33,799 bases of DNA from Coriobacteriia bacterium (GCA_009779675.1 WRDS01000012.1:1-33799), one strand, 5' to 3'; positions 15,244-24,300 are shown, counted from the first letter of the stretch. Numbers and translations: made by a program. Notes: generated by a model not told the origin, from the sequence alone.

Positions 15244-15262
15244 ATCGATCGATAGGAAATGC

Positions 15263-15472
15263 ATGGTAACTACTGTCACAATCTCACCTAAGTACCAGGT
15301 GGTCATACCAAAACACATCCGCAAGAAACTCAACCTGCACCCTGGGCAACGCATCCAGGCAGTCGAGTACGACGGTCGCATAGAACTCGTGCCTATGCGC
15401 TCTATCCAGAGCATGAAAGGTTTTCTCAGCGGCATCGACACCTCTGTTCCCCGTGATGGTGACAGGATATGA
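15263..15472 (+). CDS. vapB: AbrB/MazE-fold (VapB-type) antitoxin
   Basis: 69 aa with the swapped-hairpin AbrB pattern: TTVTISPKYQVVIPKHIRKKLNLHPGQRIQAVEYDGRIELVP. The C-terminal SIQSMKGFLSGIDTSVPRDGDR is the usual toxin-wrapping tail. The start is ATG at 15263 with AGGAA 5 bases upstream; a TTG at 15233 would add ten residues without a ribosome site and would fall in the operator. The TGA stop overlaps the toxin ATG (ATGA). Confidence 0.9.
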   Translation: MVTTVTISPKYQVVIPKHIRKKLNLHPGQRIQAVEYDGRIELVPMRSIQSMKGFLSGIDTSVPRDGDRI

Positions 15473-15882
15473 ACGTCGTCGACTCCTGCGGATGGCTGGA
15501 GTTTTTTGCTGCTGGCCCAAACGCTGGGTTCTTTGCCCCGCCACTGTCAGACGCAAGTTCTCTGATCGTGCCTTCAATCAGCATCTATGAGGTTTTCAAA
15601 TGCGTCTTGTTGCGGCGCGACGAGAGCGATGCACTGGAGGCCATCGCCTTGATGCAGCAGGGAACGATCATCGACTTCACGGCTGCCGAGGCGCTCGCAG
15701 CAGCAAAGCTCAGCATCGAACTCGGGCTCCCCATGGCTGATGCGATCATGCTCTCGACAGCGCAGGCACACGGCGCGACTTTCTGGACACAGGACGCACA
15801 CTTCAGCGAAGTGAGCGGCGTGCGGTACATCCCCGCTGATGCCAGGCATGCACCGGCCACACCTCGATGCGCCCGCCGATGA
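15469..15882 (+). CDS. vapC: VapC PIN-domain RNase toxin
   Basis: 137 aa. Catalytic acidic residues of PIN RNases: Asp5 in NVVDSCGWLEFF, Glu41 in SISIYEVFK, Asp91 in LPMADAIMLSTAQ, Asp109 in FWTQDAHF. Normal VapCs end soon after the FxxxxGVxY strand. This one carries an extra Ala/Arg/Pro-rich tail after VRYIPADA, arising from repeated DNA at the 3' end. Coupled to vapB by ATGA. Convergent with purH, whose stop lies 45 bases further on. Confidence 0.92.
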   Translation: MNVVDSCGWLEFFAAGPNAGFFAPPLSDASSLIVPSISIYEVFKCVLLRRDESDALEAIALMQQGTIIDFTAAEALAAAKLSIELGLPMADAIMLSTAQAHGATFWTQDAHFSEVSGVRYIPADARHAPATPRCARR

Positions 15883-15934
15883 TGCGCGACGCATCCCCGC
15901 TGATGGTGGCGCGCAGTACGTCCCCGCTAATGCC
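15825..15934. repeat. Triplicated 3' end of vapC
   Basis: GTACATCCCCGCTGATGCC (15825-15843), GCATCCCCGCTGATG (15891-15905) and GTACGTCCCCGCTAATGCC (15916-15934) are near-identical. The first is inside vapC (encoding YIPADA). The third is followed by TGA in the equivalent frame and overlaps the purH stop. Confidence 0.85.
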
Positions 15935-17552
15935 TGAAGTGCCGGTGGCCGGTAAAGACGAGCGCCACCCCGAGCTCATCGGCCTTGGCGATCACCTCGG
16001 CATCGCGAATTGAGCCTCCTGGCTGAACCACCGCGGTCACACCGGCGGCAGCGCAGACCTCAAGCGAGTCCGCAAACGGCATGAAGGCATCGCTTGCCGC
16101 GACGGCTCCTCTCGCAGCCTCGCCCGCTGCTTCGACCGCAACCCGTGCCGAGTTGACCCGGTTCATCTGCCCGGCCCCGACACCCACACTCACAAAGTCC
16201 TTCGCGAGCAGGATCGCGTTCGATTTCACGCTCTTGGCCACTTTCCAGGCAAACTCGAGCTGCGCCAGCTCCTCGGCGGTGGGCTGTCTTTGGGAGACCA
16301 CCTTGAAATCGGCAGGATCCTCGGCGACGTGATCGCTTTGCTGCGCGAGTAGCCCCCCCTCGACCGCCCGGTACTCGATGCCCCCGCCCGCCGGACGCAC
16401 GCCGCCGGTCTTGAGCACGCGGATGTTGGGCTTCTCGGCAAGCAGCGCGAGCGCCTCGGGCGCGTAGTCGGGCGCGACCATCACCTCCACGAACTGCTTG
16501 TTTGCGTAAACCGCCTCGATGAGCCCGGCGGGGACGACGCGGTTAAAGGCCATGACCCCGCCGTACGCCGAGATGGGGTCAGCGGCATACGCGCGCTGGT
16601 AGGCTGTCACGATGTCCGCATCAGCACACGTGCCGCAGGGGTTGGTGTGCTTGACGATCACGCATGCGGCCCCGCCGAACTCGCGAACCGCACTCCAGCA
16701 CGCATCGGTGTCTAGGATGTTGTTGTACGAGAGCTCTTTGCCCTGAAGCTGTTCAGCGCGGGCAAGGGTGTGTGCGAGCGCGCCCTGGCCGTCTGCCGCA
16801 CCCTCGCCGCCATCCGCGCCCTGCTCTGCCGCGCTCTGCCCGGCCATATCCTCAAAACGGTAGAAAGCAGCCTGTTGGTGCGGGTTCTCGCCGTAGCGCA
16901 GATCCTGAGCCTTCTCAAGGCGCAACCTGAGCTCGTGCGGGAACTCCTCGGCGGCATATCCGGAGAGGTACCGCCAGATGGCATCATCGTAACGACCGGT
17001 GGTGCGGAATGCCTCGGTCGCAAGCGCCCGACGCGTCTCAAGCGTAGTCGCTCCGGCGTTTGCCCGCATCTCGGCGAGCACCGAGTCATAAGCGGTCGGA
17101 TCGGTCACCACGGTGACGCTCGCAAAGTTCTTGGCCGCCGAGCGAAGCATCGATGGGCCTCCGATGTCGATGTTCTCGATCGCATCGGCCTGCGTGACAC
17201 CCGCACGCGCAACAGTCGCCTCGAACGCATAGAGGTTCACGCACACAAGATCGATCATGCCGATGCCGTGCTCGACAGCCGCCTGCATGTGCGCATCGAG
17301 GTCGCGTCGTGCAAGCAGGCCGCCGTGCACGCGTGGATGCAGCGTCTTGACCCGGCCATCCATCATCTCGGGAAAGCCGGTCACCTCATTGATCGGGCGG
17401 ACGGGAACGCCGCCTTCGGTGAGTGTCCTGGCGGTGCCCCCGGTGGAGACGATCTCGATGCCGAACTCGGCACTGAGCGCTCGGCAAAACTCGACGACCC
17501 CGGACTTGTCAGTAACTGAAACGAGCGCACGTTTGATGGCCTGCGATGGCAT
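15927..17552 (-). CDS. purH: PurH, AICAR transformylase / IMP cyclohydrolase
   Basis: Last two steps of IMP synthesis. The N-terminal MGS-like cyclohydrolase domain has KRALVSVTDKSGVVEFCRAL, IEIVSTGGTARTL, FPEMMDGRVKTLHPRVHGG. The C-terminal formyltransferase has DLRYGENPHQQAAFYR, GKELSYNNILDTDACW, VIVKHTNPCG, ADPISAYGGVMAFN and an end VVQPGGSIRDAEVI ... FTGHRHFRH. A Gly/Ala/Gln-rich insert (QSAAEQGADGGEG type) sits between QAAFYR and AEQLQGKELSYNN. The start is ATG at 17552 after AGGAGG; the 19-residue upstream extension is rejected. 541 aa, slightly longer than the usual 510-530 because of the insert. Confidence 0.97.
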   Translation of the reverse strand: MPSQAIKRALVSVTDKSGVVEFCRALSAEFGIEIVSTGGTARTLTEGGVPVRPINEVTGFPEMMDGRVKTLHPRVHGGLLARRDLDAHMQAAVEHGIGMIDLVCVNLYAFEATVARAGVTQADAIENIDIGGPSMLRSAAKNFASVTVVTDPTAYDSVLAEMRANAGATTLETRRALATEAFRTTGRYDDAIWRYLSGYAAEEFPHELRLRLEKAQDLRYGENPHQQAAFYRFEDMAGQSAAEQGADGGEGAADGQGALAHTLARAEQLQGKELSYNNILDTDACWSAVREFGGAACVIVKHTNPCGTCADADIVTAYQRAYAADPISAYGGVMAFNRVVPAGLIEAVYANKQFVEVMVAPDYAPEALALLAEKPNIRVLKTGGVRPAGGGIEYRAVEGGLLAQQSDHVAEDPADFKVVSQRQPTAEELAQLEFAWKVAKSVKSNAILLAKDFVSVGVGAGQMNRVNSARVAVEAAGEAARGAVAASDAFMPFADSLEVCAAAGVTAVVQPGGSIRDAEVIAKADELGVALVFTGHRHFRH

Positions 17553-17576
17553 CCACTTGCCTCCTGAATTAAGATT

Positions 17577-17645
17577 CGGACACGGTTTGACGGACACGGC
17601 TCGACCCAAACGCGGCTCGATTCGATCCGGGCACGGTTCGACCCG
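17577..17645. repeat. Four imperfect tandem repeats upstream of purH
   Basis: On the minus strand, four copies of a 14-mer related to TCGAGCCGTGTCCG follow one another with offsets of 21, 16 and 14 bases. They end about 25 bases upstream of the purH start. A TAAAAT (-10-like) lies just upstream at about 17651-17656, so the array could be in the leader or be an operator. Confidence 0.7.
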
Positions 17646-17748
17646 ATCACATTTTAGAACGCAACCCGATCCTTACCCACGGACAGGCCGACCATGAAGC
17701 CACAGCCGACCTGCCCGTTTTCATCGCATGGGACTATCGCGTAGAACC

Positions 17749-17809
17749 GCCTGCGCGAGGCCGCCGTGCGAAATTGCCGCACGATGCCTGCGCGAGGCCG
17801 CCGTGCGAA
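17749..17809. repeat. 24-bp perfect direct repeat between livK and purH
   Basis: A 24-base sequence starting GCCTGCGCGAGG occurs identically at 17749-17772 and 17786-17809 (period 37). The spacer includes TGCCGCACGAT, which can pair with the CGTGCG within the repeats. It follows the livK stop by about 25 bases. Confidence 0.9.
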
Positions 17810-17832
17810 GCCCCCCCAAACTACCGTCAAAG

Positions 17833-19002
17833 CTACTCTTGGATCTGCTTCCACTCGCCATCGGTCACCTTGTGGATCGAGATGACCTGCGTCTTGTTGT
17901 CGCCGTTCTCGTCAAAGGCGACCGTGCCGGTCACGCCATCCGAAAGCGTCCCAGTGCGGGCGGCCTCTAAGACCTTGGCGCGGTCAGGGCCAACGCTCAC
18001 AACAGCGTTGATCAGTATCCAAGCGGCATCGTACGCATAGCTGTCGTATGCCTCTGGTGCCTTATTGTACTTCGCCTCGTACCGCGTCTTGAACTCAGCA
18101 CCACGCGGCTGCTGCTCAAGAGGAAGGCCGAGTGCCGTGGCGATATCGCCATTCGCAGCAGACTCGCCAGCAATCTTAACGTACTCGGAAGTGAATATCA
18201 TCTCGCCGCCCATGACCGGAACGGTCACGCCGCCGGCCTTCAACTGCTTGGTGATGAGCGCCCCCTCGGTGTGCGCGCCCGCATAGTAGACGACATCCGG
18301 TGCCTTCGGCTTGATCTTGGTCACCAGCGCCGAGAAGTCCATCTCCTTTGGCTGGATCCGCTCCTCGGAGATGATCTCACCGCCGCCCGCAGTGAATGCC
18401 TTTTTGAACTCTTCCGCCAGGCCTTGCCCATATGGCGTCGCGTCATCTATGAGCGCGACCTTCTTGTATCCAAAGCGTATTGCCGCATCCCCCGCAAAGC
18501 TGCCTTGGGCGTTATCGTTGGCAACGATCCGGCACACATTCGAAAGCCCTTGGGAGGTCAGCTGTGGATTTGAAGAGACCGTGACCATAGCCAAATCCAC
18601 ATCTTTGTACACAGGGGCTGCCGGAATCGAACAACCGGAGTTGAAGTGCCCCACGATGCCGACCACATCGGAATCGCCCACAAGGACGTTTGCGGCGTTG
18701 ACCGCCTGCTTGGGGTCGCCAGCATCATCTTGGGCCTGTATCTCAAACTGATAGCCGGCATCCTTGACTGCCTCTGACTCGTTCGCCTCCTCGATGGCAA
18801 GCAGCACCGCCTGCTGCATGCCCTGTCCATAGATCGCGTTATCGCCGGTTAGAGGTGCTGCAAAGCCGATTTTCACGGTCTGAAGCTCTTTCCCCGAGTC
18901 GATCCCTGGCTCCTCCGGTGTGCTTGACTTGCATCCAGCCACACTTGCAGCAAGCATCGCAACTACGAGGAGAACTGCAATTTTGCGCGCCGACCCTCTC
19001 AT
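17833..19002 (-). CDS. livK: LivK-like solute-binding lipoprotein of an ABC transporter
   Basis: 389 aa, type I periplasmic-binding fold of the branched-chain amino acid/amide family. The N terminus is a lipoprotein signal: basic MRGSARK, hydrophobic IAVLLVVAMLA, lipobox ASVAGC with lipidated Cys24. The mature part has VKIGFAAPLTGDNAIYGQGM, IVGHFNSGCSIPAAPVY, VALIDDATPYGQGLAEEF and YDAAWILINAV. The start is ATG at 19002 with AAAGGGG 5 bases upstream. No permease or ATPase gene is adjacent, and it lies between purN and purH on the same strand with longer gaps (205 and 280 bases), so it probably has its own promoter. The substrate cannot be read from sequence. Confidence 0.92.
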   Translation of the reverse strand: MRGSARKIAVLLVVAMLAASVAGCKSSTPEEPGIDSGKELQTVKIGFAAPLTGDNAIYGQGMQQAVLLAIEEANESEAVKDAGYQFEIQAQDDAGDPKQAVNAANVLVGDSDVVGIVGHFNSGCSIPAAPVYKDVDLAMVTVSSNPQLTSQGLSNVCRIVANDNAQGSFAGDAAIRFGYKKVALIDDATPYGQGLAEEFKKAFTAGGGEIISEERIQPKEMDFSALVTKIKPKAPDVVYYAGAHTEGALITKQLKAGGVTVPVMGGEMIFTSEYVKIAGESAANGDIATALGLPLEQQPRGAEFKTRYEAKYNKAPEAYDSYAYDAAWILINAVVSVGPDRAKVLEAARTGTLSDGVTGTVAFDENGDNKTQVISIHKVTDGEWKQIQE

Positions 19003-19032
19003 TGACACCCCTTTCTTACAAACCAATAGAAC

Positions 19033-19055
19033 CGGTCTTGCCTTCCGCAAGACCG
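19033..19055. other. Hairpin just upstream of livK
   Basis: CGGTCTTGC and GCAAGACCG form a perfect 9-bp stem with a 5-base loop, about 30 bases before the livK start. On the minus strand it is followed by GTTCTATTGGTTT, only weakly U-rich. Could be an attenuator, an mRNA-stabilising hairpin, or the end of the purN transcript. Confidence 0.6.
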
Positions 19056-19207
19056 CACGTTCTTAAACAGCCTGCTAAGCAGCCTATCTGCCTTGGACCA
19101 CGTGCCTATTTAACAGCCCGTTTACTTACACGATGAATATACCAGGATATGGCATTCAGCGGCAGTGCATTCGCCGAGCGTGTCGCCCAGCACGTCGCCG
19201 AGCGCGG

Positions 19208-19858
19208 CTACTCCGAGATGCGCACGCGCCCTTCACAGACGCTCACTTTGCCCTCGGCGATCTGCTTGATGACACGTGGGTACAGCCGGTGCTCCACCTC
19301 GTGGATCTTGGCCTCCAGGGATTCGACGGTGTCCCCTTCAGTGATGCGCACCGGCTCCTGGGCGATGATCGGCCCCTCGTCAAAGACCTCGTTCGCGAAG
19401 TGCACCGTCACCCCGGTGACCTTCACCCCATACTCGAATGCGTCCTTGATCCCATGGGCTCCCGCAAAGCTCGGAAGCAGCGCGGGATGCAGGTTAACCA
19501 CGCGGTCAGGGAACCGGTCAAGCACCGACGCGCCAAGGAGACGCATGTACCCGGCAAGCACGACGAGTTCGACCTTGCGCGAGGCAAGCTCGCCGAGGAC
19601 CGCCTTGTTGAACCCTTGGGCCCCCGATCCCGAAAAACGCTCCGGGTCGATAAAGACCGCATCGATGCCGTGGCGCTTTGCGCGCTCAAGCCCATACGCC
19701 TGCCCGCGATCACTTATCACCACCGCGATACGGGCATTCAGCCGACCGGCCTCGATCTCGTCGATGATCGCCTGCAGGTTGGTTCCCGAGCCGGAGACCA
19801 GCACGCCCAGCACGAGCGGGTCTGCCGAGGCGGCTCTTGTTCCCGTCGCCGCGCTCAT
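19208..19858 (-). CDS. purN: PurN, phosphoribosylglycinamide formyltransferase
   Basis: Transfers a formyl group from 10-formyl-THF to GAR. Seen are LGVLVSGSGTNLQAIID (17-33), LAGYMRLLG, and the catalytic triad region VNLHPALLPSFAGAHG with Asn122 and His124, plus Asp160 in FDEGPII. 216 aa, normal length. The start ATG at 19858 forms an ATGA overlap with the purM stop, so purM and purN are translationally coupled. The first 13 residues are a short Ala/Thr-rich extension. Confidence 0.97.
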   Translation of the reverse strand: MSAATGTRAASADPLVLGVLVSGSGTNLQAIIDEIEAGRLNARIAVVISDRGQAYGLERAKRHGIDAVFIDPERFSGSGAQGFNKAVLGELASRKVELVVLAGYMRLLGASVLDRFPDRVVNLHPALLPSFAGAHGIKDAFEYGVKVTGVTVHFANEVFDEGPIIAQEPVRITEGDTVESLEAKIHEVEHRLYPRVIKQIAEGKVSVCEGRVRISE

Positions 19859-20952
19859 GCGTAAACCACCTTTCCAGACCCCTTGACGATCTCGCCTATC
19901 TCAAAGACCTTCTCGCCGGCAGCCCGAAGGCTGGCAGCCGCAACCGGTGCCGCAGCCGGATCAAGTATGAGCGCAAAGCCGATGCCCATGTTAAAGGTCT
20001 TGTACGCCTCATCAGGCGTGAGCGATGCCGCTTCAACGACCGTCTCGATCACTCTTGGCACTGGCCACGAGCCCCGGCGAACGCGCGCATCGCAGTCCTC
20101 GGGCAAAGCGCGGTTGAGGTTCTCGGTTATGCCGCCGCCGGTTATGTGCGCCATCGCCTTGATCGGCATCGCGCCCCCGGTGCCCTCGCCCCCAGTGGCC
20201 TCGCCTGGTGCCATGCCCCCGGTGCCCCCGCTGTGCATGAGGCCGAGCACCGACTTCACGTAGATGCGCGTAGGCTCAAGCAGCGCCTCGCCAAGCGATC
20301 TGCCGCCCAGAGCGAGCCGAGGCAACGCAAGTGCTGACTCAGCCCCGTCGACCTCGACCACAGCCTTGCGCACGAGCGAGAACCCGTTGCTATGCACGCC
20401 GCTCGACGCAAGCCCCAACACGATGTCTCCCGGCACGACCGATGAGCCGTCGACCATCTTTGAGCGCTCGGCGACACCCACACAAAACCCCGAAAGGTCG
20501 TAGTCGCGCTCGGCCATCACACCGGGGTGCTCGGCCATCTCCCCGCCGATGAGCGCACAGCCCGCCTGTCGGCAGCCCTCGGCGATCCCGGAGACGATGG
20601 TGCCCACCAGATCGCTGTCGAGCTTGCCGATGGCGATGTAGTCGAGGAAGAAGAGCGGCTCGGCACCTACGACGAGCACGTCGTTCGCGCACATCGCGAC
20701 AAGGTCGACACCGACCGTGTCGTGTTTGCCGAGCAGCTGCGCCACTCGGATCTTGGTCCCCACCCCGTCGGTGCCCGAAACGAGCACAGGGTCGTCCATC
20801 TCTTTGAACGCCGCCGCCGAGAACAGCCCGGCGAACCCACCGATGCCGCCGATGACCTCGGGGCGATAGGTCGAGCGGACGCTCTCTTTGATGGCGTTTA
20901 CCGCCCGCTCGCCCTCGGCGGTGTCCACGCCAGCAGCCTTATAGGTGATCAT
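19855..20952 (-). CDS. purM: PurM, phosphoribosylformylglycinamidine cyclo-ligase (AIR synthetase)
   Basis: ATP-dependent ring closure of FGAM to AIR. Typical features: N-terminal TYKAAGVDTAEGERAVNAIK, VSGTDGVGTKIRVAQLL, DLVAMCANDVLVVGAEPLFFLDY, CALIGGEMAEHPGVM, AHITGGGITENLNRALP, FNMGIGFALIL. A Gly-rich stretch of about 18 residues (GGTGGMAPGEATGGEGTGG) is inserted before the ITGGG motif, where homologues have a short helix/loop. The start is ATG at 20952 (MITYKAAGVD) because it matches family starts and has AGAGG 5 bases upstream. ATG at 20973 and TTG at 20985 are alternatives. 365 aa. Confidence 0.96.
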   Translation of the reverse strand: MITYKAAGVDTAEGERAVNAIKESVRSTYRPEVIGGIGGFAGLFSAAAFKEMDDPVLVSGTDGVGTKIRVAQLLGKHDTVGVDLVAMCANDVLVVGAEPLFFLDYIAIGKLDSDLVGTIVSGIAEGCRQAGCALIGGEMAEHPGVMAERDYDLSGFCVGVAERSKMVDGSSVVPGDIVLGLASSGVHSNGFSLVRKAVVEVDGAESALALPRLALGGRSLGEALLEPTRIYVKSVLGLMHSGGTGGMAPGEATGGEGTGGAMPIKAMAHITGGGITENLNRALPEDCDARVRRGSWPVPRVIETVVEAASLTPDEAYKTFNMGIGFALILDPAAAPVAAASLRAAGEKVFEIGEIVKGSGKVVYA

Positions 20953-21389
20953 TTCGGCCTCTTTGTCAGCCATTACCCGATCCAACAGCAGCTCCCGAAG
21001 CTCATCCCCAAGGAGAAATGGAGCCCATGCTTATGCTTCTTTGCCGCATCACTGTCTTGCAGCACCATTTTCAACCTTTCTGCGTGCACTTAAGCGCACT
21101 GGTTCGAGGTGCAAATTGATTCGAGGCAATTCCCCAGTATGTTAGCTCGTTCTGGTTGACCGGTTCCCAGGTTTTTCACCTGATGCGTGACATCCAGAAA
21201 AGTCTTGCCAGACGGATTGCAACTTTCAATTTCCAAACTGAATCCCACCATACGGCATAATCAGAACTATTTGCTCCGCAAAACCGCAGGTAGATGATAG
21301 TACTCAATGACCACTTATGCTGTATGGTGGGATTCAGTACCTCCAAGTACTCACTATCGGGCATCAGGTCGTCTGCGAACCTGTCCTGC
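20953..21389. other. 437-base gap between the helicase gene and purM
   Basis: No gene is supported. It contains a 16-base imperfect palindrome GTGCACTTAAGCGCAC (21084-21099). Two direct repeats, TGGTTCGAGG (21100-21109) and TGATTCGAGG (21117-21126), lie 17 bases apart. A separate inverted-repeat element lies at 21238-21337. The first two groups lie about 130-175 bases upstream of purM and may regulate it. No convincing -10/-35 pair was found. Confidence 0.5.
21238..21337. repeat. Inverted-repeat element, 23-base arms
   Basis: Arm CTGAATCCCACCATAC plus seven further bases (21238-21260) is matched by its reverse complement at 21315-21337 with a single mismatch. The arms are separated by 54 bases, giving a 100-base unit. 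No obvious target-site duplication flanks it. It lies 50 bases past the helicase stop. Confidence 0.9.
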
Positions 21390-24300
21390 CTACTGCATGA
21401 AAATATGCCCGTTCTTGTCGCGCACAAGTTTGCCGGATCGAAGCATCTTATCAACCACCCTCTTAATCTGTGATGAGACTTTTGGCCCAACTCGTTTGAA
21501 TCCGAGCACTTTCGCAGCCTCGCGAGTAACATCTTCTTCAGACATGCCGAGTCCAAGCCAAGCGACACGACTGATGGCCTCATCAATCTCTTCAGGCGGA
21601 ACCCACTCAATTTTTTTCTCTGCGCTGTCCAGATCCGAGCGGTCACGCACCATTACTTGAGACTGATCCGCCAGCCAGAGGAAATCTTCGCGAAGCACTA
21701 CCGCCCTCCTAGAGTTCACCGCTTCGTGCATGGCGGATCGCAATTTCGAAAAAACACGCGCTCGGTTTTGCAGGCCAGCAGAATTGGCCACACGACGGAA
21801 AGCAAGCTCGTAATGTATTGGACCCTCTTGCCGAACGACTTGATAAAGCAAATCTGAGAGTTCCGATAATGGTAGACAGAGGAAATACTCGACATCGCAT
21901 TGATAAAACGACACACGGGCTCTCATATACGGCGTGCCAAGCGGAGGTGACTCAGCATCCGCCGAGACCACTTCTCGCTCCGGCGCTCCAGCTGTTTGAA
22001 CGTCCGAGACGATCTCCACAACGTCGTCCTGGCAGCCGTTACCGCCATGAGCTTTCGCACGCTCAATCGCTTCTACCAGCTTCCGATACTGTTGATCAGT
22101 GTTGCGGAACCAATCGGTGCTCCAAATGCGATGGATACGCCAACCAAGCCCTTCGAGCACCGCTTGCCGCAACCTGTCTCTATCTCTAGCCGATCTCGAG
22201 GAATGATATGTAGCTCCATCGCATTCAATTCCCAAGAGATACCGACCGGACTCTCGTATGGCAAGGTCAATGAAGAAGCCTCCGCTGCCAACCTGATGAT
22301 CCACGGAATAGCCGTCGGCCCTTAAACGACGGGCAACCCAATCCTCAAAGGGGGAATCTCCTTCCGCCGCCGTTGCCTGCGGGATGTCCATAATGCCATC
22401 TTTTGCATAGCGAAGATAGGTTTTGAGAGCCTTCACTCCGAGCGACTGCGTTCGGCTCAAATCAATATCATCAGCCGTAATGTTGCTGAACACCTCACAT
22501 CTTTCTCGTGCCCGCGTGATGAGAACGTTCAGCCGCCTCCACCCTCCGTCTTTTGAAAGTGGGCCGAATTGCATTGCAAGGTAGCGTTCTTCGGTATGAC
22601 CGTACCCAACGCTAATGAAGATCACATCCCGTTCGTCACCCTGGACGTTTTCCAGGTTTTTCACGAAAAACGGCTCGTTGGGATGATCCGCGAAGAATCG
22701 TTCTGTCTCAGGATGGTTTCGCCTCAGAAGCTCCATTTGATCTTGGATGATATCGGCTTGCTTTAAGCTGAAGGCCACGATGCCAAGGGTTTTGCCCGGG
22801 AAGGTGCGAGCGTGCCGCATCGCCGCATTGGCAACTGCCTTGGCCTCATCGGGGTTGGTGGCCGTACCACCTCGGTCATAGGCGGTGTTAGGCAGGTAAC
22901 GGAATACCACTCCTGACACCTCATCGCGATCTTTCGGTGCAGGAAAAATTACGAGCTTGTTGTCATAAAACTCTTTGTTCGAAACCGCAATGAGCGAGTC
23001 GTGCCGACTTCGGTAGTGCCACTGCAGCATGCGTTTTGACGCACCCTGCCCCTCGAACAGGCCGAGCACGCTCTCAATATCCGTGGTAGGTATCTGGTCG
23101 CTATCGTCGTCGCTTAATACAGAGTCGAAAACAAGGCTTGGCGGAAGCTGCTTGCTGTCGCCCACCACTACAACCTGATTTCCGCGGATGATGGCTCCAA
23201 ACGCATCCACCGGCTTAACTTGACTAGCTTCATCGAAGACAACCACATCGAACTGCACTGAACTCGGCGGTAGGTACGTCGCAACCGAAAGCGGGCTCAT
23301 CATCATGACGGGCTTAATAGTCGCCACCGCATTCCCGGCTTTTTCCATAAGCTTTCGTACCGATACGTGCCGCCGCTGTTTCTGCGCCTCGCGACGTATG
23401 AAGCCCATCTGACCGCCGGGCTCCCGGTACTGTGGTATTCGACCCCAGTGGGCCTTAAGAACACGCGCACGATTATATTCCAGAACCGTCTTATCGAGTC
23501 GACGGAATTCGGCAAGAATCGAATCGTGTACCACCCCGTCAAACATGCCCAATTGCGGTCGGGAACGAAACGCTTCGTCGAGCAGAGCCAGCGCGTAGCT
23601 TCGTGCGAAGCATGGTACCAGGGCTTGGGGTTCATGCTCCCAGCTCTTCGCGGCAACTGCCGTCGGTTCAAGACCGGGTTGCATACGACACTCGTCAAGT
23701 GCAACATTCAAAGCTGTAACCTTTTCGAGCAACATTTTGTGCTCAGACAAAGAGCGAACGTAGCCAACCCTCTTGTCCAAAGCAGTTTCCAGCGTGGCAT
23801 TGCGAACTCTTGCGGGCAGCTCCAGAAACTCAACGAGATTATGGAACGCGCCCACCCAAGCATCTGCCGCAGATGCTGTTTTCTCAGACAGGCATATCGC
23901 GTCCGAACGATTCAAGGCTGGCAACACACGAGCCGCGAGCTCCAGCGACCCGGATGGCAGCATGCCACTTGCTATTTTATCGCTCATTGAGGCCACCCAC
24001 TTAACGCACGCCTCCAGTTGAGCCCAGTCGCTTTCAGTGCCCGCCCAATTGCAGCCGAGAACCGACTGCGCAACATCCTCATGCTGAGCGAGCGTCATTC
24101 TCGATGCCTGCTCGGATACGATAGCGGCGGTAGCCTCGAGCAGAGCTGCCGCATCCTCAGGAGGCTCTGAGATGAACAGCGATGCAACATGGCGCTTCGC
24201 CTCTCGATACTCAGGTAACAGTCTCCGCCAGAAATGATTGATGTGTGCCTGTATCGCTGCCTGCCATTGCACCACATCCGAGTCCCATGCCTTGGGGAGA

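Noticed and set aside
17654-17854. 66-codon minus-strand frame between livK and purH
   Set aside because: It spans the 24-bp direct repeats, starts inside livK and has no ribosome site; the protein is repeat-derived.
21176-21360. Protein remnants sharing YAVWWDSV on both strands near the inverted repeat
   Set aside because: The shared peptide is simply the inverted-repeat arm read on each strand, not two related genes.
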